NCBI GenBank assembly: GCA_030762935.1
Contig: CM060895.1
Span: 30,990,501-31,054,500 of the forward strand
Origin: Hymenopus coronatus
Lineage: Eukaryota > Arthropoda > Insecta > Mantodea > Hymenopodidae
Direction of reading: 5' to 3'
Length of the DNA stretch: 64,000 nt
The notes beneath the pieces are model-generated. The model did not search any database and was not told where the DNA came from. It saw nothing but the letters and a program-made list of their open reading frames with translations. A program made the position numbers and the translations under genes. Positions 44,561 through 57,440 of the stretch are shown here, in pieces; the stretch's first letter is position 1, and every line of letters begins with the position of its first letter.

Positions 44561-45414
44561 AGCCCAGAGGTTTTACTGTAAATATGGACTTGGAGAAAGA
44601 CCCTTTATTTACATCAATTAAATGTGTATTGATATTCTCTGCTAAATTTCAATGTAAGCCCCAGGCTGATTTTATGTTAAAATATGTATGATGAAAATAA
44701 TATTTTTATACTAGATTTATTTATTTTTGTAACAATCACTTATTTATACCATTAATCATCTGCAGTTCTGATGGAATATCATACTTCATTGTAATTTTTC
44801 CTTACATTGGTAAAAAAAAAACAACAACAAAACTTACAACCATGTAATTTAGTGGGATTTTAATTTCAGATTTTATCAAATACAAACATTTACTCCTTTC
44901 AATTCTATTCAAAATTGAAAATGCTCTACCTACATAGTCATTTGAGGCATGAATACATAATAAATGTAACCTTAATAAACTAATATTGGGGATAATGAAT
45001 TAAATGCAGAAAGTGAAAAATTTCAACAATTTCTTTTCAGGTAATAAATTAATATTGGGGATAATGAATTAAATGCAGAAAGTGAAAAATTTCAACAATT
45101 TCTTTTCAGGTAATTCACTTTTCGGTACCAATACATTAAAGGTTCCAATTTGAATCTGCCATTATCAGTTTACTTATGCTGTAAAAAGTAAAATCATCAC
45201 AAAGCCATTCTTGGCATTAAATTCAACAAACCTATATTGAATCGCTTTGTGAGAGCTGTATTGAGTAAAAAAAAATAAAAGACAAAGGTCCAATCAAATT
45301 TTGTTCAAAAGTTGAAATTTTCATCAACACATGCCAAACAGATCACAGATTACAATTTGAGCAGCATTATGCAATAAAGTTAGTGTTTTATTGAAGTAAA
45401 ATGTTAGCATAATA
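44561..45414. other. Unassigned, with a 69-bp tandem duplication
   Basis: No gene is recognised. The tandem duplication at 44981-45117 is listed separately. Confidence 0.45.
44981..45117. repeat. 69-bp tandem duplication
   Basis: TAATATTGGGGATAATGAAT starts at 44981 and again at 45050. The two units read the same through TTTCTTTTCAGGTAAT. Their near-identity implies a recent event. The unit ends in TTTTCAGGTAA, which resembles both an acceptor and a donor, but no exon is recognisable. Confidence 0.85.
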
Positions 45415-46236
45415 GTGATAAACTGAACAATGATGAACTGAAGAGAGCATATGGGGACTCCATAATATCTTGTCAAGGATGTTTATGTTAGCATCCTGCT
45501 TTCAGAGATGGCTGGGAAAGCTCTGATATGCATGGAAGAGAGGCATCTATTGCTGGTATAAAACATAATCAACTTAGATGCTATTACTGGTGAAGACTCG
45601 CATCTCACTGTGAGGTGCATCATTAATATCTGTTAGTAGTACTTACACAATTTTAAAAGAGCATTTGTACATGCCTAGGGGATGGCTTGATGGATACCAT
45701 GACTGCTCACTCCACAGCAAAAGCAGGCTGATATTGATGTTTGCTGCTAGTAGAAACAATGTTTTGAGGAAGAGGTTGATGCTTGGTGGCAGAATATCAT
45801 CATTGCTGATGAAACATGTATTTTTTTTTACCCAAAGATGAAGCAGAACAGCACAGAATGTGTGCAACATGATCAACCACCACCACCACCACAAAATGCA
45901 CGAGTGCAGAAGTCTGCCAATAACTACATGGTCAACACTTTTTATTTTTATTACCAGGAAATGGTGTACACCAGACCTTTGCAACTTAACAGCTCACTGG
46001 TTGGATCCAGGTAGCCAGAGCAGCTAACCAATTAGCTTCCTGATGCTTGAGCAAATAGATATGATGAAATGACTAAACTGCAAGGCCAGACCAGTGTTTA
46101 CCACAAAAGGGAATTTAGGGAAAGACTATCTATTCTAAAATTCTCATAAACACATAAACATGTATTTAAACATAAAGTAACTATCAGGCTTTTGAAACTA
46201 AACAAATATTAAATATTTAAACAAAGGTAATTATTC

Positions 46237-46270
<34 letters not shown>

Positions 46271-47255
46271 GTAAATTATGTTTATCCAAAATCAAAGCAA
46301 ATGTTCAATACATTTCTGATTTTAACTCATCTACAAACTAAAGAAATTATTCTATCAAAACATAAATGCAAATCATATTTTATTTCCACTAAATCATATA
46401 TAACATATGCATATTTTCAAATTTACACAAACTATATTAGAGGACTATTATTTGAAAGTAAAACAGTTAATTACTTTAATCTGATTAAACCATTAAAAAC
46501 TTTCAGCATTGTAAGCCAGAAAAATTGTTTAAAGAAATGTATAAATGCAAATAATTTTATCTCCCATAATTCAAAAGAAATTGAGCATTTTAAAACTAAC
46601 ACAAACAAATGTAGATATTACTCTGAAAATCCTGTTTTTCAATTCCTCATAAGCCAACCCAGACCAGTCTATTTGAATGTGCTCGATCTCTTTGAAGTAG
46701 AAACTTGGCACCAGCTGGATTCTGCCCATTTAGTTGTGTTAGGAAAAAATGTTTTTCTGATTTAATGCCTAACATCACTTCCAAAGCTGCATCTGATATG
46801 CTTGATTTTCTTTTAGACTTATTAAGCATGGAGAGAGGAAATGGCTAGTGAAGTGATCAGGAAGCCTCTGAGGCAGGTCAGGATGCCCCAGCTAAATGAG
46901 TGCCAGTTGACAAAGTATGATGTACATGGACACAGTTCCAAGGCACCACAGTCACTACAAGAATGTTTTAATTGATAAAGGATCACATTCCCAAAAAACA
47001 AAGGAACCTCATTGGGAAATGAAAGCTCCATCATGACAATGTGAGGCCTCATATATTATTAATGCTGTTACCAGGTTCCTGGCAAACAAAGGCATCTCTA
47101 TGGTTAATTCAATGAAACAAAGCTGGTGAAAGCTTTTAGAGGCAACTCTGAAGAGGATGTCAAAGAATAGTCTCCTGCACATTTTCCAGGAATGGCAGAG
47201 GAAGTGGGGTATTTTGAGGGAGATAAAAGTCTGTATGAGTTGTATTTATTAATAA
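45415..47255 (+). mobile_element. Decayed mariner element split in two
   Basis: Part one (45415-46000) reads LKRAYGDSIIS and FRDGWESSDM (N-terminal HTH region), then LTPQQKQADIDVCC, FEEEVDAWWQNIIIADETCI (first catalytic Asp) and ARVQKSANNYMVNTFYF. Part two (46825-47255) reads LHHDNVRPHI (second catalytic Asp) and, frame-shifted, AVTRFLANKGIS and FQEWQRKWG near the C-terminus. The SPDLAPxDF box is deleted. Between them lies about 0.8 kb of unrelated AT-rich DNA with a (TAA)n tract. Confidence 0.7.
46001..46824. other. AT-rich insert between mariner halves
   Basis: It holds a (TAA)n microsatellite at 46236-46268 and a + open frame at 46301-46765 (154 codons), very rich in Asn, Lys, Ile, Phe and Tyr, with no domain recognised. 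The composition follows the local AT richness, so I do not call it a gene. Confidence 0.45.
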
Positions 47256-48519
47256 ATTGTATGAATATTACTGCCAATCTTCATTGAACTCTCCTCATAG
47301 AACTTGCTTGTGTAAAAGCCAACTTCCTGCAGATGTTTGGAATATGTTTTTACAGCAGGACATCATTTATGAGACTTCTCGTAGTCAAGGTTAGTATACA
47401 ATATGAAAACTGCAATTTTAATATGTAAATGACTAGCAACTGTAGTGGATCTTGCTTACCGGAGAACAAATAATACAGGGCCTGCTTACCACTGAGAGAT
47501 GCAGAAAATGCATGGACCATTCTGTAGATGATGCATAAATATGATAAATATAATTTATGCTCAGGAATTTAGTAACAATGACATTCAAATTTTACGGGTA
47601 TATTTGTGGAGCTTTTAACACTAAATTAAGTACACTTTTTATAAGGTCTAGTTTCAGAAGCCATTGTTTCATTTTCAACCTCTTTAGGTATCTTAAATTC
47701 AAACAAGAGGATAAGTCAGCAGTAGCATTTCATTTTTGGAAAGGAAACCATAATCTAATTTCAAATCCAAAATTACTATAAAGCATGACAGGCTACAATG
47801 AACTCACAACAATATGGGAAAACATCTTAATATGGAAACATAAAGACTCCTTAATAAACTTCGAAATCCTGCCAATTTACAATGAGTTAAGAAGTTCATT
47901 TCACTGACAGAGAAGAGACTGCAGGCAGGTATAATCATCAATGGCAGTCAGATCTCTGAAGTGAAAAATGAAAACAGTGGCTTTCGGAACTAGTCCCTTA
48001 TAAATAAAAAGTGTAAGTAATGTAGTGTTAAAAACTGACTCCACAAATATACTTATGTTAATTATAGTTTGTTTCATTTTAAAACATTCTTGGAAACACT
48101 TCTCAATAGAAGTTGATTCCGAAAGTTCCTGGAATATTATATTTTCTCTTTAATTTATGCAGTAGTAACTTAAAGGATTTTTGTATAATTGTTGGCAACA
48201 TTCATGATGTCACTTCAATAGAATTTTCATGATCATAACAATGATTTAATGATGTTTATGCTTAGCAACCAGTTTTTGTTTATGCATTCTTTTATCGCAT
48301 TTGATAATGTTGTACAATGCAATACTCAAATATGAAATTTGGGTTTTATTACTCAATTCTTGTTCAAAGGTATTGCTCAGAGAAGTTAATGGTAAAGCAA
48401 CAATGAAAAAACAGGTTTTACCTGGCATAAATGTTTCATTGAAGGGCATGATAGCAACAAAGATGACCCATGAAGCGATCAACCAACTAAAATAAAAATG
48501 TACCAAGCATTGATTGTGT
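47256..48519. other. Unassigned
   Basis: No gene or element is recognised. The short frames on both strands are AT-driven. Confidence 0.45.
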
Positions 48520-48900
48520 ACCTGGATGGTGATAAGTGACTGAAGGAATGGTGCTCAGCATCTTGTCCACTATGAGTTTATTCCAGGTCATGTTGTACTA
48601 GAAGAACTGTATGTGAAAATTCATTGTTGCCTCAGGGATGCAGTAAGAAAGTAGCATTCTTTTGGATGACAGTGCATCATCACATCAATAACTAATAAAT
48701 CACCTTGTGAGATGCAACACTAATTAGGAACATTCTCCTGACTTCATCACCTGACTTTTTTGTCTTTTCATGGGTAAAAACTTATCTGAAGGGTCAAAGA
48801 TTCCAAATCCTGATAGGTTGCTGTAAATGCAACAAGATCACTACAACTTATTTTGCGAAATAGCTTATAGCAATGCTTCCAGACAAACGTGTGTCGTTCC
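48520..48900 (+). pseudogene. Mariner-like transposase fragment, second lineage
   Basis: With frame changes it reads VHYEFIPGHVVLEELYVKIH, CLRDAV, VHHHINN (where the catalytic HHDNAPAH stood), SPDFFVFSWVKTYLKGQRFQ (from SPDLAPxDFFLFxxLKxxLKGxRF) and CFQTNVCRS. The catalytic aspartate of HHDN is lost. The wording is closer to SETMAR-type mariners than to the element at 45415-47255. Confidence 0.65.
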
Positions 48901-50399
48901 AGAAGTGAATTATTTTGAAGGAAGATTAATTTACATTATAATGATTTTGATGTTATTACCTAATTCTGGAAACTTTTTGAAGCTAGATTTAATGCATAAT
49001 TGATCATTGATTGATGCCTCTTTGAAATTAATTGATTTTTTGCAGCAGTAGCATGTTTATTACTCTATACAGATTATTCAGTTAATATGAACCCACCATA
49101 TTAGATTGTTGTCTTATATATTATTTAAGTTAGTGCCACTTACCATTCATAATACAAAACATATGAGCTATGAAATAACAGTAGTGTTCATGCAGGAAAA
49201 AGGACAAGTAAAAGAAAATTACATATGCAGACTAAAAAAAATACATTGAAAAGTTTGCTTTGTTGTAATTTCCTCTCTATTATTAGATGGGCAAAAACCT
49301 TTGTTTTTGTTTCTTTGTCCACAGATTCACTATCCTTACTACATTTTCACAAAACTTGCTTAGTCCTACTGAGCCGAATGTTGTCTAAGGTTAGAAGAAT
49401 CAGTATTTTCTTATGTTGCTGTTAGTGCTTTTATTTGTAGAGTGTTCCGTAATGAGCTTTTAAACCTTTTAGATATAGTATGTGCATGCTGGCATGTAAG
49501 GCCAAGATTTTGATGACTTTCAGTTGTAATGGCTTGGAACTTCCTTCAGTAATCACCAGAATGGAAGGTGGGAGATTTTATTGCTTGCTCATGCAATTGG
49601 AGGAACAGGAAACTCAGAATTTTAATACAGTAAAATAAATGATTCACACTGCATCTTTGCAGTATTACTACCGTTTTCTGCTATTGTAAATAAATGGTGA
49701 AAATTAAATTGGAAAACAGTGTGGAAGCTACCATCAGCTACCAAATTACGAAAAAATGCACAAGGTTTGCCAGGGAAGTAAAGATAACCTAGTATGATTC
49801 CATAAAGTTTATATTGGGCAGAATTTCGGAGAATACTTATTTTTCAACAATTTGCCACATTACCCGATCAGCCATTAAACTTGGTTCAAGTATCTATTCT
49901 CATCATGAAATGTCTGCCTGTGACCTCTTTATGTTGTCACATCATATCATTGCTCATTAAGATATTTTGTCAGGTATAAAATGTGAAAGTATTTTATGAA
50001 TTAGGCTTGTACAGAAATAATCAAAAACTACCTACAGGACTCTTTCTAACCCTTCCTATGCATATTTAGTTTGGACCACTTAGCAAAGTATTAAAACTTG
50101 CTCTAAAATTGAAAACATTGTACTATTTATACTTATTCATGCATATAACTAATGTTATGTAAAGTAACTGATCATAAAAGACCAGACTTTAAAATGACAT
50201 GTTTATTTTATTTTCACGTTACTTCATTAAAAGTCATTTCCATAAAAATGGTAGGAAAAAAGGATATTAGATATAAAAGTATTAATACCAAGTGATACAG
50301 ATTGTTTCAATTTTAACATTACTTCATTAAAAAAGAGTTGAACTTGATCACAGTTAACATTTCCACTGCTTGAGTGTCAGGTTCTCTCTCTTGGAATGT
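48901..50399. other. Unassigned
   Basis: AT-rich, nothing recognised. Confidence 0.5.
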
Positions 50400-50745
50400 A
50401 AAATGTCTTCAGAAAGCAATAATGGTGAGCCAGTGCAATTTACCAGTTACTGGATTTTTACGCAAACTCTGCTTGAGCTTCTCTTTGGCAAATCCCTTGA
50501 GCATGTTAACTTCTTCTGTCACCCCTCCCCCTACTGTAACTCCTTGGATAAACACGCTTCCTCCAGTGGCATGATAGCCTGTCTTACAAATTTGAACATG
50601 TGGATGACAAACAGTTCAGTATCCAGATTTGGGTTTCTGAGCAAAGCTGTTGCTTGCACCACAGCTGCAGATTCTGCATCATCCAAGAACTCAAGAAATT
50701 CATCAATCTTATTGAAATTCTCACAGAGAAAAGAGCACATAAAAT
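50400..50745 (-). pseudogene. Possible hAT-type transposase fragment
   Basis: The minus frame 50740-50531 reads NKIDEFLEFLDDAESAAVVQ, ATALLRNPNLDTELFVIHMF and KAxRQAIMPLEE-like. It continues out of frame with GVTEEVNMLKGFAKEKLKQS and LRKNPVTGK. The helical pattern and the NPxxxxL ending resemble the mid to C-terminal part of hAT-like (ZBED-type) transposases. The opposite + strand is open over the same stretch and reads as its shadow. The family assignment is tentative. Confidence 0.35.
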
Positions 50746-51344
50746 CTACTTACACGTCTTGTTATAAATGGGAAACTTGGGTAATTTGCCTGTAGCAATC
50801 TATTCTACTGGGAGCCTTAATTAACATCTTTTTAGATCAGAGATGAATATAATTGTTATTTTGTATTCAACTGTTTACTTGCATGGTCAGCGCAAGGCAA
50901 ATTTTGCAGCAACAGTTATCAAAACTCTGCATGTTTGAAGAGTTGACTTTCCAATTCTTACATTACATTTTTAAAAAATATTAGCAAAACGTGATCACAA
51001 AGAAAAATTTGTTAAAAAAAGGAAGATGAGGTTAATAAAGGGGAAATTAAAATCAAGTTATGTGGTTGCAATTTTACTAATTGTTTTATTTGATGTGATG
51101 AATTAAAAAAAGGGATTTCCTTTAAAATCCAGTCACAGTTGATCATATACAACTGCTGAATTTGAAAAAAATTCACCATAATGCTAGATACAAAAACAAT
51201 TTACTTACTGAAAACTGTATGTATATTTATAAACATTGATAATATACACTGGCAGGTTTACTCAAATGAATGTTCTTTGTATGATAAAGTTTGAAATACT
51301 TACCTGGACGGAAGTGAGCTTATGATTTAAAGTACTAGTATTGA
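50746..51344. other. Unassigned
   Basis: Nothing recognised. Confidence 0.5.
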
Positions 51345-51717
51345 TGACTACATGTCAACATCAGCAAATCCCGGCATTCACCATTGTCATCACTTGAGTT
51401 ACTTGAGCCATTGTTGCACCCAGAGTGGCTTCTATATTGCTTTCTTCTTTCAAGCCAGGTAACTCTAAATATGAATCATCAGTGAATGCATTGAACATTG
51501 ATATTATTCACAATCTGTTAGTTTTCTTTTTGATGCCATCATGGTATATCATGGAAAAAAATTCTATTTAGGTAGAACTATTCACACATGTATGTCAAAC
51601 TTGTGGCTTAAACATGTTTTAGCAGGCTGCAAATGACATCCTTGTTTACTGCTGACATCTAACAATTCTGCAAAGCATTAGGTAGATCCAATCATAAATA
51701 CTCAGTTGGTAACTAGG
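51345..51717 (+). repeat. Dispersed repeat, second copy of 34650-35020
   Basis: Colinear short matches with 34650-35020 (TCATCACTTGA, TTGTTGCACCCA, CTATTCACA, AGCATTAGGTAGATCCAAT, CTCAGTTGGTA), in the same orientation. Non-coding. Confidence 0.6.
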
Positions 51718-54700
51718 TTTACCTTACCTCTGGTTGCTTTTGGCTATGCCTGCAACCCAACCTCAAAGGGTTAAAGTTGTGTTTGTTCCTGTCATTGGAG
51801 AATTCATAACACTATTTTGTTGGTTTTAACATTTTTATAAATGCTGACAACATGTCTCAATTTCTACTATGCTCTAGCCTTTTGTACTCAGAATCTGTAA
51901 AACATTATGCCTTACATTAGGCATAGCCGTTTCAAACATGTCCTCTTGTGAACAAACATAACAAATGGGATGAAAGACAGTCTCATTGTAGCCATACTGC
52001 ACTCAAAAATTTGATTTTTAACTCTAAGTGTAATGCATCCTTTTTTCTAGACATTCCTCATATAATTTTTGCTTGAAGCTAAACTGCATGCATAAAAAGA
52101 TATATGTAATTAAAACTGTACATTTGTTTCCAGAGGTATAGCCTCCCCTTGCTAAAAGAAATGTAGAAAGTAACGGCAAAATCTAATTTTAATTCTATTT
52201 CCTGTGCCTTAATCTATGGATATAACATTTATTTATTTAAATATTTCAACTCAGGATAATTCGTATATATTATGTGATTTTATATAAATTGTTTAAAAAT
52301 GGATCTCTCTAATACTCATAACTCTAATTCATCCTTGGTATTTGTAAGGCTATGGTACTGTTTGCTTCACATACATGTTGAAGAATTAAACAAGAACTCC
52401 TGTATAAAATGATGGTCTCTACAAATGCATATATAATTGCATAATGCTATATTTTTAGTTTATTCACAAAACTAGAATAAAACCAAGCCAGGAAGTCATG
52501 AAAATCACGCTATTGCTAATATGCATTTATTAACATAACTTTTTTAGTTTTTGGAAGTGCAAGTAGTGCCAAATACTTAAGTTGCCTAGTTTCTACTTTG
52601 TTTTATGGCTTGCTGCATTTAGTACTTAAAAAGTTTGTATAAACTCAGAAAAGAAATTCCTAAGGGAAAATTAATAATATCTTTTTACTCTGATGTAGAA
52701 TGTACAAAATAAATAGAAGTAGGAAAGAAAACTTAGGAGTGTAGTGATGTCAAAAGAAAAGAAGAAAAAAAATCAATTTTTTGAACATTTAAGTTTATAG
52801 TGTAAATTTGTAATGCTTTTTGTAAATTAACAAAAACACTCCAAATGTTTGGGAGGAGTTATCATATGTTACAGGGAGATTTTTTATATGTATGCTTATA
52901 GTTAAGAAATGCAACAGTGTAGGGGAGAAGTGTGTATTCTTAAGATGATATTTTCAAATCACATGTATGTTAATAAACAAATATAACAAATATTAATCTA
53001 ATCCACCATTGCATAAAAGTAAATTATTTACAAAAGCTCAAAAATCTGCAATTTGCCTTACCTTTTATTCATTTCTATAAGGAAGAAGAAAAAAAAGATC
53101 TTATGGATTTCTGTTCGCAATATCCTTTAATGCAGTAATCATCAGAGCTGTTTTATGTATTGCAAATGCAAACGACCACCTTACTCTCAAGGGGCTCTGT
53201 GGTGAAGATGATGTTCTCTCATAAAACTTGGCTACCATTTGTAGTGAAATTTCTCTATTTTCAGAGTTCTAAAGATTCAGTAAATTAACTGCATAAAGGG
53301 ATCCTACATTTACACTTAATTAGCAATTCTGGCCAACAAACGTTGCATAAGAGATTTAGATGTGGACACTGGTAGTTTTAAAATTCTTTTTGTGTTAGTT
53401 TGCAAAACTGACAACAAAATCAACAATAGAATACTGTATTTGCCTAGCCCAAGCTATGCTAGAACTTGGATGAGGAAGTCTGCATCTCTCTGTGTAGTAT
53501 TTATCAAACTAACAAACATTCACAAAGTGTTTAGTTTCCACTAAACTACCTGCCTGGAGAAACATACTACCTGCAAGCATCAGCATTTTTATTGGACTTT
53601 CATTGCTTTGTTGTTGCATGGCTTTCTGAGTGTTTTTGCAACTGATGGATGGGTCAGCAGTTTACATGAGGATTTAGAAAATTACAAAATCTGTTGGCAA
53701 CATTAATTGCATTAAAGTACATTAGGAAATTGTCATATTTGCTTATATATTTGATTTGATTTTGTGAATTTTGACACTGGGGTTATATTCACTCAGATAA
53801 TGCATCAGGATGCAGCATTTCTTCAATAATTATCTTTACACTTTTTAGTGAGTGTGTAAGATGCTGCAAAATTTGTGTGTTTTTACACTACATTTCACAC
53901 TACTACACCATTATTTCATACCTTCTATACATGAAAGCTATGATCACAGCTCAAAGGTTAGCCATTTTGCAGAGATAAAAATCCGTCTTTATTGGGAATT
54001 AAATTTAAACATACTTTGAGATTTAATCTTCTAACTAACCCAAATTAAGGTTAATAAATATTAAAATATTTGAACTGCTTAGGTAAAACAAAAGTTGTTA
54101 GATAGTCTTGCTGGAATCTGTGCTGAATAGTTCAGTTTTTCCAAGGGGAAAAAGCTGTGAATAATTCATACATTTTTATCATTTTATAATCCTCTCCTCC
54201 AGAAAATCCAATGGTTCTAATGAGTTTTTGTTTGCTATATCCCGAAAAGGGATCACATTTTTAATTAAAGTTCAGTTATGCTGTTGACTTATTCTGAGAA
54301 ACTCGCAGGAAGGATGAACAAGAAAAATAGTTGCTTTTGATGCATATAAGTACAGCTAACGGCAATTATTTTGCAACAAATGTGGGATATGTAATTTGTA
54401 AAATATAATTCTTCTATCCATTATACATTAAGTATGATTAATGATTTCAGCTTAAGCAGTGTGGACTCAGAAAAGTAAATTAGACTTTAAAAAAAATGAA
54501 TTACTACTGCTGGGATTAAACCATTGACCTTAAACTTTCCACTCTGATGTTCTTGTAACAGTGACCCAAAAACTTGTTTCTTATAACTTTGCCCATTGAC
54601 GTTTATCCTTTGGTACACAATTTCCTTCCCCTCTCCCTTGATTAGCTAATATACATCTTTGAACAGCAATATACAAACCCATGTAAGGTCAGAATGTACA

Positions 54701-55544
54701 AACAGTATAAACATTCTGTCTTGATAGATACACACACTTTCATAATTTTGAGAGGTGGGATTAAACGAGGGATCCCCAATGTATTTGTGGTAAAATTTAC
54801 ACACATTTCAGATCATGAACTCTTATTATATGAGATTCATACAGTTATGAAAATGCAAATTTTACAATTGTCTTTGAATAAATTAAGATTTATGATTATG
54901 TTAAATGAGAACTATTCTGTACCATACTACAGCCTATTCCACAATAGCAGCCAGTGAGAAGTTATTAGTCATGTGACAAGAGATATAGGACAAAGTTGTA
55001 TGAAATGGAGCTTTGCTACCAATCACAGAGCTTCCCTTCTCTGATTCTTATATTGTCTGGGAAGCCTCCAAGCTGAACCAAAGTAATCCTTCCTGGACAA
55101 TACACATATACTCGCTACCAATGATTAGATATTAGGTTCATCTAGATAATTATTATGCATCAATTAAGCCATAATAGCTGACATTTTGATTACATAAACT
55201 ACCTAGTTGTCACTAGATTCACACAAGCAGCTTCTGTTTTCATTTTGTTGCATACATTATAATAAAAATGACTTGCTCATAAATACATTTTTCCTGAACT
55301 CCAAGCCATTTGTTAGGGTTAATTTATAGTAAAAATTGATTTTTTGAAGAAAAAAAAGCATACAGAAATACTTCTTTTTCACAAAAATATTGTGAAAATA
55401 AAGGCAAATCAAGCTTGAGACCTCAGTGCTTCAGCTGGGAGTGTAACCATGGCCAGTTTTCCAACTGGGTGATGATCTTTCTACTTAGCTAGTCATTTTC
55501 AGCAGTTAAAAACTTATGTAAATGATAATTGATTTTTCATGCAT
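51718..55544. other. Unassigned AT-rich interval
   Basis: No gene is recognised in 3.8 kb. A minus-strand tRNA-like fragment near 54560-54500 has GGTTTAATCCCAGC as a B box. The + frame 54694-54957 (87 codons) has no domain. Confidence 0.4.
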
Positions 55545-55925
55545 GCAATGTGTAGGCTAAAGTTGGAAAGAAACAATTCATTGCCATAGTTGGGATTTGA
55601 ACTGCAGATACTTGGCTTACTGTGCCACTGCTCTAAACAACTGTGCTACCATAAGAGGCTGGGCATAACACTAAATTCCCGATAATGCTGGATATGATTT
55701 GAATTTTTCAGTCTGACTTTACCTTTCCAACTTTAGCTTACATATGTGTTAAAGAATAATTAATTATCATTGATTGTGCTAATAATAGTTACTATGAAGC
55801 TTAGGACATAAAACTGTTTACGAGATTTAAATTACTATTGGGGTATGTTATCCCAAAATGAATCTGAGAATGCCTTGTAGTAGTTTATCAGGAAGAATGT
55901 GAATTGGTTGGGGAATTTAAGGCTA
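55545..55925. repeat. tRNA-headed repeat: minus head next to + body
   Basis: At 55680-55570 the minus strand gives the tRNA-like head (AGCACAGTTGTTTAGAGCAG, CAGTTCAAATCCCAAC). At 55700-55895 the + strand gives the family body (TCAGTCTGACTTTACC, CTTTCCAACTTTAGC, ATTAATTATCATTGATTG, ACTATTGGGGTATGTTATCC, GAGAATGCCTTG). Two copies thus lie in opposite orientation with their leaders facing each other. Confidence 0.6.
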
Positions 55926-57024
55926 GTTCACAACAACCAAGAACGGTAACCAGAATGAGAACAACAAAGTTGAAATATATATATTGTAATGGGAGCATTC
56001 ATACTAAACAGGAAGCTTTTCCAGGACCTGGGCACAGGAAGGAAGACTTGGCCAAGTTAACTTTCTCTTAGAAATCGTTCTGAGTTGGAATTAGGATCAC
56101 CAAGAGCTAATTTCACCTGGGCATGTTTTGAGGCATGTACATCTCATCAGTATTCTCCAACTGATGCACCACTTTATCTGTGGTTTTAGAAGTGACTGGC
56201 TTAGATGTGTTTAAAGCTCTTGTTGCTACCAATGTGGCAGCATTTTGAAATTCTTTATGGTGGATTTGCTCCCAAATATCTAATTCTGTTCCATATCATA
56301 TGGGTTCTATGGTATTATATTATTATATTTTGATTTAGTAAATTTATGTGAATGACTGGACATGGTGCACAATGATGCATTTGTCTGTCTGTTTGTATTA
56401 GATATTTATGAGAAAATCCACAACATAACCAAAACAACTGAATTTCAAATTGCCACCATACAGCATATTTTGGAAGTACATATGAGCACCAATCACATCA
56501 AAGCCAACCACTTCAAAATCCTCAGAGAAAAACGCAGCATAATATGGAGAATGTTGACGATGAGGCACATGTGCCTTAAAAGTTGAAACATATCCAGGTA
56601 AAATTACCTGTTGTAACTAATTCCAACTCAGAACAATATCTAATTCACAGTTACTATCTTCTGAAAATAAGTTATATTTAACTTTGTCGTTCTCAGGCAT
56701 AACACATTAGATCCATGTTGTGCATATTAGGCTCTTTGTGTAGAGATTATTCTAGTTGGCTGTGACATGAAATATCCGCTAGTTGCACTAGTCACAATTC
56801 TTTCAAATTATGAAATCCAGATTATGTTGGTTGATTTAGAGGCAGGTGAGAAAGCAACTTTAGTCAGTTAAAAAAAAATTAAATCAGAAGGCATAAAAAC
56901 AACTTTCCACTTTGAGATGGATATGGTTGTTCCCATTCTATTATTGGGCTGTTGTGAACCAAAAGCTTTCAAGCTGCATTGCTTCCAATTTTTGTTTTGA
57001 TTGCCGTTCTCAGTTTGTGTGAAC
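55926..57024. repeat. Imperfect outer inverted repeat, about 1.1 kb apart
   Basis: GTTCACAACAACCAAGAACGG at 55926 corresponds, inverted, to GTTCACACAAACTGAGAACGG ending at 57024. Similarity continues weakly inside. This could be the termini of a non-autonomous DNA transposon enclosing the inner inverted repeat 56077-56634. No transposase is visible. Confidence 0.4.
56077..56634. repeat. Inner inverted repeat with about 85-nt arms
   Basis: The left arm 56077-56158 (GTTCTGAGTTGGAATTAG, TTCACCTGGGCATGTTT, CTCATC, CATTCTCC-like) pairs with the right arm 56546-56634 read on the minus strand (GTTCTGAGTTGGAATTAG, TTTACCTGGATATGTTT, CCTCATCG, ACATTCTCC). The spacer of about 390 bp holds a 75-codon + frame without a recognisable domain. 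Confidence 0.65.
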
Positions 57025-57039
57025 AAGATTTTAGTTTCA

Positions 57040-57440
57040 TGCTAGTATGTTGCTATCGTAGCTTATTTGATAAGCCAAAGATCAATTTTCAAATCTGGCT
57101 ATGAAATTGAATTTGTCAGTATGATTCTACATTTCCAACTTAAGCCTGTACATGAGATGTTTGTAAAAATAACTAATGAACATTGATTGGCCTATGGTGG
57201 TTTACTATGAAGCCCTAGAGTTAAGAGTATTTATGAGATTGTAAGTTATATTATTTCCAAATGAATTTAAGAACACTTTGAACAATGTGAGTCAGTTGAA
57301 AAATGTAATGTTCTACCTGCATACTGCCATTGTAGCTCAGTTGATTAGAGCAATTGGTAAGTTGAATATCTGTGGTTCCAATCCCAGCAATGGTGCTGAA
57401 TTTTTAAGTCTATTCTGCCTTTCCAGTTATATCAAATAGT
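57040..57440 (+). repeat. tRNA-headed repeat, tail followed by new head
   Basis: The body at 57105-57260 (TCAGTATGATTCTACATTTC, CAACTTAAGCCT, TAACTAATGAACATTGATTG) and tail are followed by a leader (GTGAGTCAGTTGAAAAATG) and then a head at 57335 (TTGTAGCTCAGTTGATTAG, GGTTCCAATCCCAGC). This repeats the tail-leader-head order seen at 930-1240. Confidence 0.6.

Noticed and set aside
46301..46765. 154-codon + open frame
   Set aside because: Asn/Lys/Ile/Phe/Tyr-rich, follows local AT richness. There is no domain, no splice signals tied to it and no second copy.
50370..50795. 141-codon + frame
   Set aside because: The opposite strand reads as a hAT-like helical segment. The + frame has no recognisable domain.
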